A stretch of 64,000 bases of DNA from Pararge aegeria (lineage: Eukaryota > Arthropoda > Insecta > Lepidoptera > Nymphalidae), in NCBI RefSeq assembly GCF_905163445.1, contig NC_053202.1, positions 8,990,001-9,054,000 of the forward strand, read 5' to 3'. The translations under genes were made by a program, and so were the position numbers. How positions within the stretch are numbered: position 1 is the first letter of the stretch; each line of letters opens with the position of its first letter. The notes beneath the pieces were generated by a model that was not told the DNA's origin, searched no databases, and was given only the letters and a program-made list of their open reading frames with translations. This document shows positions 55,136 to 64,000 of this stretch, one piece after another.

Positions 55136-58100
55136 TTAAAAATAACACAAATCGTTTCCTATACGCCAATAATGCGCTAGAACTTCTTCCGAATGATGAG
55201 TGCTTAGTTCCTTTAACATTTCCAGTTGTAGAGCTGTTTCGCTGCTTTCATTGAAGTGTTTCGAGTTTGGCATTAATTCAGTAACTAATAAATAACCTTG
55301 AATAAAATCTTTATCTTTAAGAAATCCTTTTAAGACTCCCATTTTAAAAACTATATTGTTCGGGGCATACTGGTCGCAAATGACTCCTAAGACTTTTGCA
55401 AAAATGATGTAAATAGTGGAGAAATAATTTTCGACATCTTCTTTTAAGTAATCTAAACACAGCGCCCCAAAACCAGGTGCTGCTTCTTTTATAAGCAGGT
55501 TATTCTTTAAATCGGTGCATTTTGTTTTCATCTCATATACAATTTGTATGTAACCCAACGACAACTTTATATGTGTCAAGAGAAAATAATTTTCTTTAAA
55601 CGATAAAGCACTTTGAAGTTGGTTCAGTGCTGCAGTATACATGGCAATGGGAAAACACATCTCCCGACTTAGAACGAAAGAATAAAATTTTTTCGACATA
55701 GTATAAAATATATCCTGTAAGTTAATTCTGGCGTAGTGAACCGTTTCGTGTTGATTATTCCACACAGCGACAGCCCTTTCTACTATTGGTTTAAAACATT
55801 TTTCGTAGCGCTCTATTTGAACCGATTCCGATTTTGTACTTAACAAATACAAAGCTACATAACCTGAGTGGCCATATTTCTGTGTGTGAAAATTTTCATC
55901 AATATTTTTTAGAAACAATTTTGCCATAAAATCTACATCCAAGAACTCCAAGATATCGCCCATTTTCACATATAATTCCTCAATAAGGTATTTACAATTG
56001 GCTTCAGCTGGCATTTTTTCAAAGAATTCATAGCTTTTCATCCAAAAAGACGGCCTTATGTTAAGTGGCACTTTTTCAGCTTGACTTAGGGTAAAATATA
56101 TCTTTTTATTTTCCTCGAAAGTTAGTTGATCGATAAACATGCGTAGCATCTCCCACATTTCCAAAATAAGTGTTTCATCAGATTCTTTGGAAAGCAGCTT
56201 GAAAGTCTCGCAAAAGATGTATTTTCGACTACTTCTATCTTTATTAGTTTTCCAAATTTTCGTAAACATAGTGATAAATTCATTTTGTTTTAGCTTTGCA
56301 AATGTAAGCCGATCGCCATGTGTTGGTAAACATACTGGCTCAGTCATTTGTGTTGGATTTATGTTATGACATATTGCATTTAATGAAGGCAGTACATATT
56401 TCAAATAATCTCCTTGAGCGTACAATAAAACCACATTAAGTGGAAGTTGAGGTCTAGATAGGTGCATACATGCAGCGATGTTTTTGGGTATGCTGAGCAT
56501 CGCGTCATCACTTTGACTCCAATCAATTTTAGTTTCTGTCGGAACATATTTTTCAACAAATTCCAACAGCTCTTTTTGGGTAAGTAATATACATAGACCT
56601 CTAATAGAAGACTTGTGAAGGCTCATTTGATTGAGGTTTTCCAGAAAAGTAGCTTTAAATGAGTCTGATAAAGATTGGTACTGGTAATAAATTTGAATTT
56701 TCCTCAGGAATCTGTCAAAGTAAAGGACTTTATCATTTATGCATGAGTTTATTTCTTTTCTGTGAGTTTCTAATAGCTCTGGGCCATGTTTAAGAGCATT
56801 CATGCAACTTTCGTGGTTGGGACTTAGAATAATAGATTCAGTAAATAAAATCTTTCTCCAGGATTTTTTGAAGTTATATACACTTGAAAGATCCTGCTTC
56901 CAGGATCTTTCTTTTTTTATAGTAACAAGGTCTTTGATTTTCTGGAGAACGAATGGATAATCTTTGATTTCTTTATTCCATATATCAAGAACTCTTAAAA
57001 CTGATAATATAACGTCCACAGTCTCATCAAACTCTTTTTCACTAGTAATATTAATTTTGATCTTTGAAATGTGATAACTATAAAAGTAATTAAATATTTT
57101 GTCCCTTTCCTCCATGTTGAGCTTATTTTTGCAATTATCATATTCATATGATATGTAATGTTTGAAATCAAATTTACTTTCTATATCGTCGGGAATCTGG
57201 ACATCATGAATCACCTTATATAAAAGTATGGATTTCAAACACGATTGCACTCTATCTTTGGATCTGGTGTAAACTTCCAAGCTGTTGAAAATATCATTTA
57301 AATATCCCCAAGCCTCTTCGTCATACTTATGTGTATCAGTCTTGGTAATCAAATGATTTACAAACTGAACCTTGAAATTGAAAGGTTCGTCGATGTGATT
57401 TTCATGGTAATATTTTAATAATGTAAGTATATTGTTTTGATTGCCAAGGGCACAAGTCAGTAGTGATCGCAAAATCCAAATTCTTTCAGTGGGATTTGAT
57501 TCATTACGAATCAACAATTTCAAATCTTCAAAAGCCTTACTAAATGGTGCATATACGTACCAGCTGTATATATTTTTGGACGACGCTAATTTTCCTTTGA
57601 GATTACAATACTCTATAATATCATCCCAAGTCTCATTTTCAAGGGGTTCATCTTTATAGGATTTCTCTATGAAAAGCTTTTTAACAAAATCAAATCTCTC
57701 CTCAAATGGCAACCGGTTGACAAAGTATTTAATGTTTTTGTAGGTGAACCATGAACGAGTTTTGTTATTTTTAATGTGTGTTAATATAAAGTTCTTAACT
57801 TCTTCTCTTTTTAAATATTGCGCAAACACTGTTAAATCAAGGACATCAACGTATTTTTCAAGATTCTTTTTTATTCTTTCAGGACATTTCTCCATGACGA
57901 GTTTGGTATATTTCCGTCCAAATTTTGGTGTATCGCCGTCTTTGAGTGTCTCAAATATATCAAGTAACTTTTCGAGGTTTCTTTTTAAAAGAAACATTCC
58001 AGGTTCTATTAATTGGTACACATAATATGAGCCGTTATAATTCTGTACTAGTATATCCAGAAAAGTAAACGATTTTTCATATAATCGTTTCAATAAGTTC

Positions 58101-58606
58101 TTTGGTATATCATTAGCGTGATTTCGAATGATTCCCTCGATAAAACCAATAGAGCAACGTGGCAGCCAATGCATGGCTTTGTCCAAATCATTTTGTTTGT
58201 AAAAGTTGAAAAACTCTTCAACACGTTTTTCATCATCTAAGTTTAGCCTTATGTGCAGGACGAGTTTATTAAAAGCTTTTGAAGTCATCTGTGGATAAAG
58301 ATCGTTGTACAAGTAAGCAGGATTAATAATATAAGCGTATTGCTGATCTGTTATTAACCAAGTCGATTTCTTTATAACTCGAGATATATATAACATATCA
58401 TCACTTTTGAGAATTTCAAGAATATATTCAACATTTCTAATTTTGCACGCTGAATCTATTTTGAATAGGTTATCCAGATCTGGTTCTTCGGAGTTTATTG
58501 CGGCAATCAATTTAGTTGGATTCTTTCCTATTTCTTCATTCAATATTTTGTTGTAATTCCGATGTTTTTGTCCTAACGTTACTCCCTCTATCATAAGTGG
58601 TGCCAT
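55136..58606 (-). CDS. Uncharacterised 1156-residue helical protein, coding part intronless
   Basis: A single unbroken frame of 1156 codons on the minus strand. ATG lies in a good context (CACCATGG). A long pyrimidine run and CAG end 6 nt upstream of it, so a 5' UTR intron is likely and the gene has at least one non-coding exon at higher coordinates. I recognise no catalytic motif, signal peptide or membrane segment. The composition is rich in Lys, Glu, Leu, Phe and Tyr, and helix-turn-helix style segments recur throughout, suggesting an alpha-solenoid (HEAT/ARM-like) scaffold. Charged stretches such as DDEKRVEEFFNFY recur at intervals, but I cannot define a repeat period by eye. Codon use and base composition match the other genes. 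It is not a transposon ORF I know. A putative AATAAA is at 54957-54952. The gene is flanked on both sides by copies of one MITE family. Confidence 0.85.
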   Translation of the reverse strand: MAPLMIEGVTLGQKHRNYNKILNEEIGKNPTKLIAAINSEEPDLDNLFKIDSACKIRNVEYILEILKSDDMLYISRVIKKSTWLITDQQYAYIINPAYLYNDLYPQMTSKAFNKLVLHIRLNLDDEKRVEEFFNFYKQNDLDKAMHWLPRCSIGFIEGIIRNHANDIPKNLLKRLYEKSFTFLDILVQNYNGSYYVYQLIEPGMFLLKRNLEKLLDIFETLKDGDTPKFGRKYTKLVMEKCPERIKKNLEKYVDVLDLTVFAQYLKREEVKNFILTHIKNNKTRSWFTYKNIKYFVNRLPFEERFDFVKKLFIEKSYKDEPLENETWDDIIEYCNLKGKLASSKNIYSWYVYAPFSKAFEDLKLLIRNESNPTERIWILRSLLTCALGNQNNILTLLKYYHENHIDEPFNFKVQFVNHLITKTDTHKYDEEAWGYLNDIFNSLEVYTRSKDRVQSCLKSILLYKVIHDVQIPDDIESKFDFKHYISYEYDNCKNKLNMEERDKIFNYFYSYHISKIKINITSEKEFDETVDVILSVLRVLDIWNKEIKDYPFVLQKIKDLVTIKKERSWKQDLSSVYNFKKSWRKILFTESIILSPNHESCMNALKHGPELLETHRKEINSCINDKVLYFDRFLRKIQIYYQYQSLSDSFKATFLENLNQMSLHKSSIRGLCILLTQKELLEFVEKYVPTETKIDWSQSDDAMLSIPKNIAACMHLSRPQLPLNVVLLYAQGDYLKYVLPSLNAICHNINPTQMTEPVCLPTHGDRLTFAKLKQNEFITMFTKIWKTNKDRSSRKYIFCETFKLLSKESDETLILEMWEMLRMFIDQLTFEENKKIYFTLSQAEKVPLNIRPSFWMKSYEFFEKMPAEANCKYLIEELYVKMGDILEFLDVDFMAKLFLKNIDENFHTQKYGHSGYVALYLLSTKSESVQIERYEKCFKPIVERAVAVWNNQHETVHYARINLQDIFYTMSKKFYSFVLSREMCFPIAMYTAALNQLQSALSFKENYFLLTHIKLSLGYIQIVYEMKTKCTDLKNNLLIKEAAPGFGALCLDYLKEDVENYFSTIYIIFAKVLGVICDQYAPNNIVFKMGVLKGFLKDKDFIQGYLLVTELMPNSKHFNESSETALQLEMLKELSTHHSEEVLAHYWRIGNDLCYF

Positions 58607-58625
58607 GGTGTCCTGAAAAAAAAAA
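58607..58625 (-). other. Putative 3' splice site in the 5' UTR of the 1156-aa gene
   Basis: Read on the minus strand, a run of about ten T residues and CAG are followed by GACACC and the start ATG. This is a textbook acceptor and implies a 5' UTR intron. The upstream exon cannot be located by eye. Confidence 0.6.
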
Positions 58626-59547
58626 CGATAAAACCATGAAAAACCATTGCAAACTTTATTTTATACTTCGACAGTGTGAATTTTGTTAGGTGTTTTATTT
58701 ATATTTGGATCCTTAGGACTCCCGCGCCTCTAAATCTGATGTGAGATTAGTACTATTGGACATATTATTCCCAGATACTAGTTAATGCTTGACTTCGTCT
58801 ATGGAGAAATTCTGATATCCCGTGAGAGAGAATTATTTCGGAAGTTAACTTTATTTATTGATATTATACATTTTATTATTAATTTATTTATAATTTATGT
58901 GCCAGACATTTTAATAAAAACATAAATACTTCATAAAGTAAACAAAGCAAAGCTTATTTCCATAAGAGATCTCTTCCAGCCACCCCAGGATGTGAGTAAG
59001 ATGATTTTATCATGTAGTATAAGGTCACATAGATATGGACAAAAAAATATGTTATACTGTACTAAAAAAATAATTTAAGTACATACGTTACTTAAATTAT
59101 ATGAATCAAGTCTTGAAAGAATAAAAAAAATACATACTCCTATGCTTGATATCCTATATTAAAGATTTTGAAACAGTTCGCTTAGTGCTAACATTAAAAC
59201 ACCCAATGTCCCAATAACCATATCATCTAAACATAATGTTTTAATGAATTTCATAATAAAACTGACATAATAACATAATAAAACTAACTAACTAACTCTT
59301 CTTCACTCTTATTAACTATTTTATAAATTATAATTGGCCAAACATACCTCCTAATTAAGTGAAGTTCCAATTGAGCACTTGTGCGTACCAACCCAGTGCT
59401 CTATAAAGGGATTTTCCCATTTAGAGAACGTATTTAAATAAAAGTCGTTAAATTTGATAAATATTGTCGGAGATACAGGACATAACTCTTCACACATAAC
59501 AGCAAGTCGCAAGGCATATGGGACAACGATCGAATGCATGCGCACCA
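58626..59547. other. Upstream of the 1156-aa gene
   Basis: Expected to hold its 5' UTR intron, first exon and promoter, but I cannot place them. The end, 59350-59547, is a dispersed repeat with a 65-codon frame of no significance. A 12-bp inverted repeat (TAATTTAAGTAC..) is at 59071-59101. Confidence 0.4.
58960..59000 (-). repeat. Short dispersed tail repeat remnant
   Basis: AAGAGATCTCTTCCAGCCACC resembles the GGAAGAGATCGCT family. Confidence 0.35.
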
Positions 59548-59986
59548 TCCTACTAATATTATAAATGCTAAAGTTCGCGAAAAAATCAGCGAGGCTATAT
59601 GTCTAACTGTTACGGTTAAGTCACAATAACTGTTTTTTTATACTTTGTCATTCAAAACACGGGTACAATTGAAAGATGGTCACATTTCTAGCATGATATT
59701 AATTCTTATCCAAATAAATAGTTTTATAAACATTAAGTTTCAATATATACCGGCAAATTCCTTATTAAATTATTTAAATTAAACCTATCGTAATGGTAAA
59801 GAATTACATATAGCAAGAAAAATGCGGCAGCCGCGAATATACATAGTTTTGAAATAAAAAACCTAGAAACTAATTCTTAAAAAAAGTCTTAAAAAAGTAG
59901 CGTTGCAATTAGTTTTTAGCTTTTTTTAAGACATTAAAAACTCTAATAACCGATTTGGTGCAGACGAAGTTGCGCGGGTCAGCTAG
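59548..59986 (+). mobile_element. Non-autonomous Helitron with both ends, 439 bp
   Basis: Starts TCCTACTAATATTATAAATG and ends GCGCGGGTCAGCTAG. The flanks are A (59547) and T (59987), the canonical Helitron target. GC-rich palindromic sequence lies just before CTAG. No ORF. Confidence 0.8.
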
Positions 59987-62326
59987 TCGATTGATAAATG
60001 ACAAAGTTCTGAGATTAAAAAAGAAAATACTATCTAACTGAAAAAAATTTAGAAAATAGATTTCTTAGCATATACATTAGTTCAGAAAATCTTTTATCCA
60101 AATCTACCAAAAAGGCTTTGGAAGTATATTATGGGAGTCCTATGTTTTTGCGGTACGAGACGCCATAATTCACATTTTGGTTACTAATTATAAAAAAAAA
60201 ATCATATATCACTTTTTAGGGGTGGTAAATAAGGGATGCATGTATATGCTGCATTTTGTTATAACTAAGTCTACAAACGAGCATTTAGAAAAAAGTTTTC
60301 TTTTAAAGCTTCGTTTAATAATAATGAATCGCATTATATTAATATAACTAAAAACACCAAGGTGGATCTTTCTGTCTGTTTGTAGCCATCAACCGTATAA
60401 ACTATTGAAATGATCTTAAGGAAATTTGCCTGTAGCTTTCTTTCTGGAGAAGGGCATAAAACCATTGGGGATCTGCACAAACTCACTCAATCCAGAATTC
60501 TACGTAGACGAAGCCTCGGTTATTCGCTTTAATCACCCTTTAACAGTATTTTTTTAAACTTGACTTTTATAAATCAGGTGTAGGTAGTTAATAGTGTAAA
60601 GTTGAGAGTATGTGTCTGATTGTGCCCTGATAACGTAAAAATCATGGGACTGATTTTGAGGTTCTGATGCAGATAGGCGTACGATTTCTTCATCAATTTC
60701 AGGATGTATCACTATTTTATCGCGGACGAAGTCTTGGGTAACTGCTACCTACTTTAATGTAGGTAACCATGAGTTAAGTCCTGTAAAATTCACAAAATGT
60801 CGCTTAAGTGTTTTAAGCGACATTTTGTGAATTTTACCCCTCTTATACCCCTCAAATGTAGAAAATACTCGCAACTATTTACCCCAACGATAGAACTATC
60901 CCCATGACCTTTTCAAGAAAAAAATTCCTATGGATGCTGATCCTACGTAATATGAAACTAAATTATTCCTGCACTTTTATTAGCCCAAGTATACAATTAT
61001 ATATTTTCTTTGTATACTTCAGTAGAATTTTTTACGTGTTATTTATAAATGCGCCCTTTCATATGTACTTACGGATACCGCACGTATAATGTTACTCGAA
61101 GTGTGTGTATGCTCTTTGGTTTAACAACAGCTGATGCTGAGTCGACCCTTCTAAATTCTAGATTAAAGTGTCGTAAAAAAAAAATTATGCTCACCTATTT
61201 GTTTGGCACCGCTTAATAAAGCAAGGAAGAAGTTACAGCCGTATCGAGGTAAAAGGATCCCGTAGGTACATAGTGAACATAATTTTCATATGAATATTGT
61301 TACAGGTTATTTAAACGAACGATTTACGTTTAGTTATTTAGGAAGAATCACTAGTTTTTGAATAAAAGAGTACTACTACTAAGCACATCGGCTAGTGGTA
61401 CTTCGAAACAGAAATCAATATCGACGCCGATATGGACGACGACGACTGCGATAGAATTAAATTATAATAAAGTCGTCTCGCTCATAACGTATTGGTGAAA
61501 ACGAGATAAATCAAATATCCCAGGTAATCCAGGTATTGATCGTAGGTTCCAAAGAATTCAATTTTTTTTAGGTAAGGGTTCTTGGATATAAATTTGAGGC
61601 GGGAAGTTTAAATATCATGTTATTGCGTCTTTCCACCACTGTCGTGCTTGCTATATATAATGTTTGCGTTGAAATGTCACAAGAAAGTCATTTTCACTGT
61701 TGATTTTATTATCCCTCTTATTTTTTACATCAATTATAAACTCTCTTCATTTCAGGTTCTCTCTTTTCAATTTCTGTAAGAATGATCTTTTTAGCGCTAC
61801 GTAGTTAGTAATTAATACATCGATTGTTTTTTTTAGAAATGTAGCAATATATTTTTTAATTTTGTGATTCCGTGTAACTGTGCGTGTGTGTTTAAATCCT
61901 TATTGGCTTATACCACAGAGGATACAAACATAGAATAAAAGGTAAACCGTCCTGATGATAAAATCATTCTCTTCTGAAAACTGATAAGTAGGTAGAATTT
62001 TAAAATCAAATGTTAAATAATTTTAAAACAAAAGGAATAACTGTAATTTAAACCTTTTGACCAGTTTTTTTGACAGTTATATGTATAAAATTAATATATA
62101 TCTGGCTATTTGTAAAACTGCTACCAAAAAAGTATATAACCACTTCGCACTTACCTCTGTTATATATATTATAATATGGCCAGTGTCACTTCGCCACTTT
62201 ATTAAAAGAGAATACCGGTACAACTTATCTAGCTGCGGGTAACGTAGTGTATGTATACTCATTGTGTACAAGATGTTATGTCAATGGCTATATGTGTACT
62301 ATACTCTAACCAGCGCTTCAAATCGG
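59987..62326. other. No gene; Helitron-like remnants and one palindrome
   Basis: 60360-60560 and 60640-60745 resemble inner and end parts of the Helitron families (GACGAAGCCTCGG, CGCGGACGAAGTCTTGGGTAAC). The remainder is AT-rich and unassigned. Confidence 0.45.
60783..60837. repeat. Perfect palindrome, 25-bp arms, 5-bp spacer
   Basis: Arms 60783-60807 and 60813-60837 around GTGTT. The arm contains TTCACAAAATGTCGCTTAA. Confidence 0.95.
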
Positions 62327-62764
62327 CTATGGAGGGTAGAGGTAAGGAGAGTCATCTTATATGGGAGAAAAGTTGAAAAAGTGTCCAGTGTATGCGCTAA
62401 ATAACAGTTCAAAAATCCTCCACAATGGCGCTGATGGATGCACAGGGTATGGTATAAATGTAGCAATCGTAGATGAATTGAAGTATGCCGAGTTAAAAAA
62501 TTTAATGTCATTATCGACTAAAGTAGTTAATTAATGAGAATTTCAACAACTTACGTTGTACAAAATATTGTGGTAAATATAACCTTACTTCCTTGTATCT
62601 CCATACTTCCTTGTTTATTTTTCAAGCCTACTCTAACAATATTTATATTTGGCGCTTCTTTTAAGAGTTACCCTGATGCAAATGTGGCGCCATCCTAATT
62701 TATTACATTTTGACGACACTTTTTCATATACACAGATGACTCTCCTTACCTCTACCCTCCATAG
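62327..62764. mobile_element. Complete MITE with about 31-bp terminal inverted repeats, 438 bp
   Basis: Starts CTATGGAGGGTAGAGGTAAG and ends with its exact complement; the inverted repeats run to ..GAGTCATCT. It has no ORF of note. The target duplication is unclear. A truncated reverse copy lies at 54511-54838, on the other side of the 1156-aa gene. Confidence 0.85.
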
Positions 62765-63210
62765 TGGTTAAGTAATAAATATTTTGTCTCTCTGTTTGTC
62801 TGTGGTCTCATAGCTCACCAATTAGTGATATATATTTTATTTAAATTGAATGATAGAATACGTTTGTATATATTTATAATTTTTTATTAACTATTGCACG
62901 GGACTAAAATCTCACTTGGTAGTTGTGTTGATGCAGTCTAAGTTAGTAGTAGACTAACCTGTTAGTTGTATGTTATATTAAAACAACAAATTATTTAACT
63001 TTCCAGGCTCATCTTCCGGTTCTCCTTTATATAAATCAAGACTAGTCCTCAGCCCAATAGGTGCAATTCATAGGTTATTGTGTAATAGTTGTAGATTAAT
63101 AGAATAATTTTATTAATTTGTTTACATAATGAAGGTTTAGGTAATTGTCAGTTGTCATTGTCATTGTAAATGTCAACGTGAAGTTTTAATTAGCTACTTG
63201 ACACTGGCAA
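62765..63210. other. No gene recognised
   Basis: AT-rich, with a weak family D SINE trace near 62890-62970 (GGTAGTTGTGTTGATGCAGTC, GTAGACTAACCTGTTAG). Confidence 0.4.
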
Positions 63211-63350
63211 AGTACATTGTGCTGTTTTGGCACTACGAAAAGCCATAAATCAAAAGAAGAAGAAGAAGTTTTAATTGACTTCCTAGGTCACATTGTTTGT
63301 GCTGTTTCGGCACTACGAAAAGCCTTAAATCAAAAGAAGAAGAAGAAGAC
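63200..63350. repeat. Tandem duplication with (AAG)n
   Basis: GCACTACGAAAAGCC.TAAATC followed by AAAAGAAGAAGAAGAAG occurs at 63228-63268 and 63309-63349, period about 81 bp. Confidence 0.85.
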
Positions 63351-63474
63351 TTCGTAGGTCTGGGTAGAATCCAGAGCTAGAAAGATTTTTTTTTAATTCT
63401 AAGAACGAATGAATTAAGACACTTTTGGACTTACAGAAAAATTGTAACTATAAATTTAACGAAAAGTATACGAT

Positions 63475-63520
63475 TTGGCGGCCTTATCGCTACATAGCAA
63501 TCTCTTCCAAGCAACCAATA
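63475..63520 (-). repeat. Dispersed 3' tail repeat (GGAAGAGATCGCT family)
   Basis: GGCGGCCTTATCGC and GCAATCTCTTCCAAGCAACC. Confidence 0.6.
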
Positions 63521-63794
63521 GTGTAAAACACAGCTCTAGAAGGGAGGTAGAATATATAAACACTCAGTTGTTTTTTCTAATTATTAAAATACTATCGTAT
63601 ATTGCGTGTAAATTTTAATTTTAAGTGTTAAAAATAACAACTAAGTGCTGACGGCAAAAACCGCAAAACACAAGCAATATTATTATGATTCGAATTAGTA
63701 GCATACCTATAATAAATATTATAGCAGTTTACAATAACAGTTATAAAAATGTAGCACAAAAATAGAATTCGTTAAAAAAAAATTATGCCCACCT

Positions 63795-64000
63795 ATAGCC
63801 ATTATTGCATGCAACGCATTGTTTTCAAAAACAGTGGAAACGCACCGCGCACAAATCACTTCACTCAGCTCACAAACGTTTTTAGTTGTACCTAAAGTAA
63901 TTACTGTCAACTGCTAAATGGAATGAACTGCCTGTTCGAATAACACTACTAAAGTGGAGTGGTTTTTAATACTTCACTATTAGTTTTTTGTGGTTCTACA
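63795..64000. mobile_element. MITE, CACAGAATTAA family, cut by the window end
   Basis: CATTGTTTTCAAAAACAGTGG, CTGTCAACTGCTAAATGG and CTAAAGTGGAGTGG match the inside of the copies at 53530 and 46675. Confidence 0.65.

Noticed and set aside
55136..58606. Transposon or viral origin of the 1156-codon ORF
   Set aside because: No polymerase, integrase, helicase or capsid-like motif is visible, there are no terminal repeats at its edges, and a 5' UTR splice acceptor is present.
59351..59548. 65-codon minus-strand ORF
   Set aside because: It lies in a dispersed repeat directly beside a Helitron and has no family resemblance.

Overview
This window looks like nuclear DNA from an insect, most likely a moth or butterfly. 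It is AT-rich, with spliced genes, strong GT-AG introns and dense transposable-element debris (tRNA-headed SINEs, RTE- and jockey-like LINE pieces, Helitrons, hAT-type and other MITEs). Species cannot be read from it. The coding content is four genes; nearly everything else is intron or repeat.

Layout. 1-8983: repeats only, including a non-autonomous Helitron (935-1377), a broken Helitron Rep/helicase ORF (4755-6006, minus) and a broken non-LTR retrotransposon C-terminus (6831-7308). I see no Pde6 exon there, so the 5' exons of that gene lie outside the window. 8984-25258 (+): the 3' part of a GAF-domain cyclic-nucleotide phosphodiesterase, the insect Pde6 type (PDE5/6/11 group). I reconstruct 14 shared coding exons plus two alternative C-terminal ends. 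One end carries a CaaX prenylation box (CHML) on a 36-nt exon; the other does not. 25259-32340: Pde6 3' UTR and intergenic sequence. 32383-33070 (-): mRpL35, two exons. 33462-51851 (+): Mic60/mitofilin, 19 coding exons, 722 residues. Its start codon lies 391 bp from that of mRpL35, head to head, so two mitochondrial genes may share a promoter region. 55136-58606 (-): a 1156-codon ORF without introns in the coding part, an uncharacterised, probably all-helical protein with a splice acceptor 6 nt upstream of its ATG. 58607-64000: repeats only.

How the genes relate. mRpL35 (mitoribosome) and Mic60 (cristae junctions) both act in mitochondria and could be co-regulated. Pde6 hydrolyses cGMP and is not obviously linked to them. 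The large orphan gene is the least explained coding sequence here.

The most interesting points are: the splice-dependent CaaX end of Pde6; a 63-bp perfect inverted copy of a Pde6 exon end and its donor site about 1 kb away; at least seven perfect palindromes with 0-11 bp spacers, as expected from fold-back template switching; decayed tandem copies of the last Mic60 exon end; and the orphan 1156-aa protein. All exon calls come from reading frame, splice sites and recalled family similarity. No alignment or transcript data were available.
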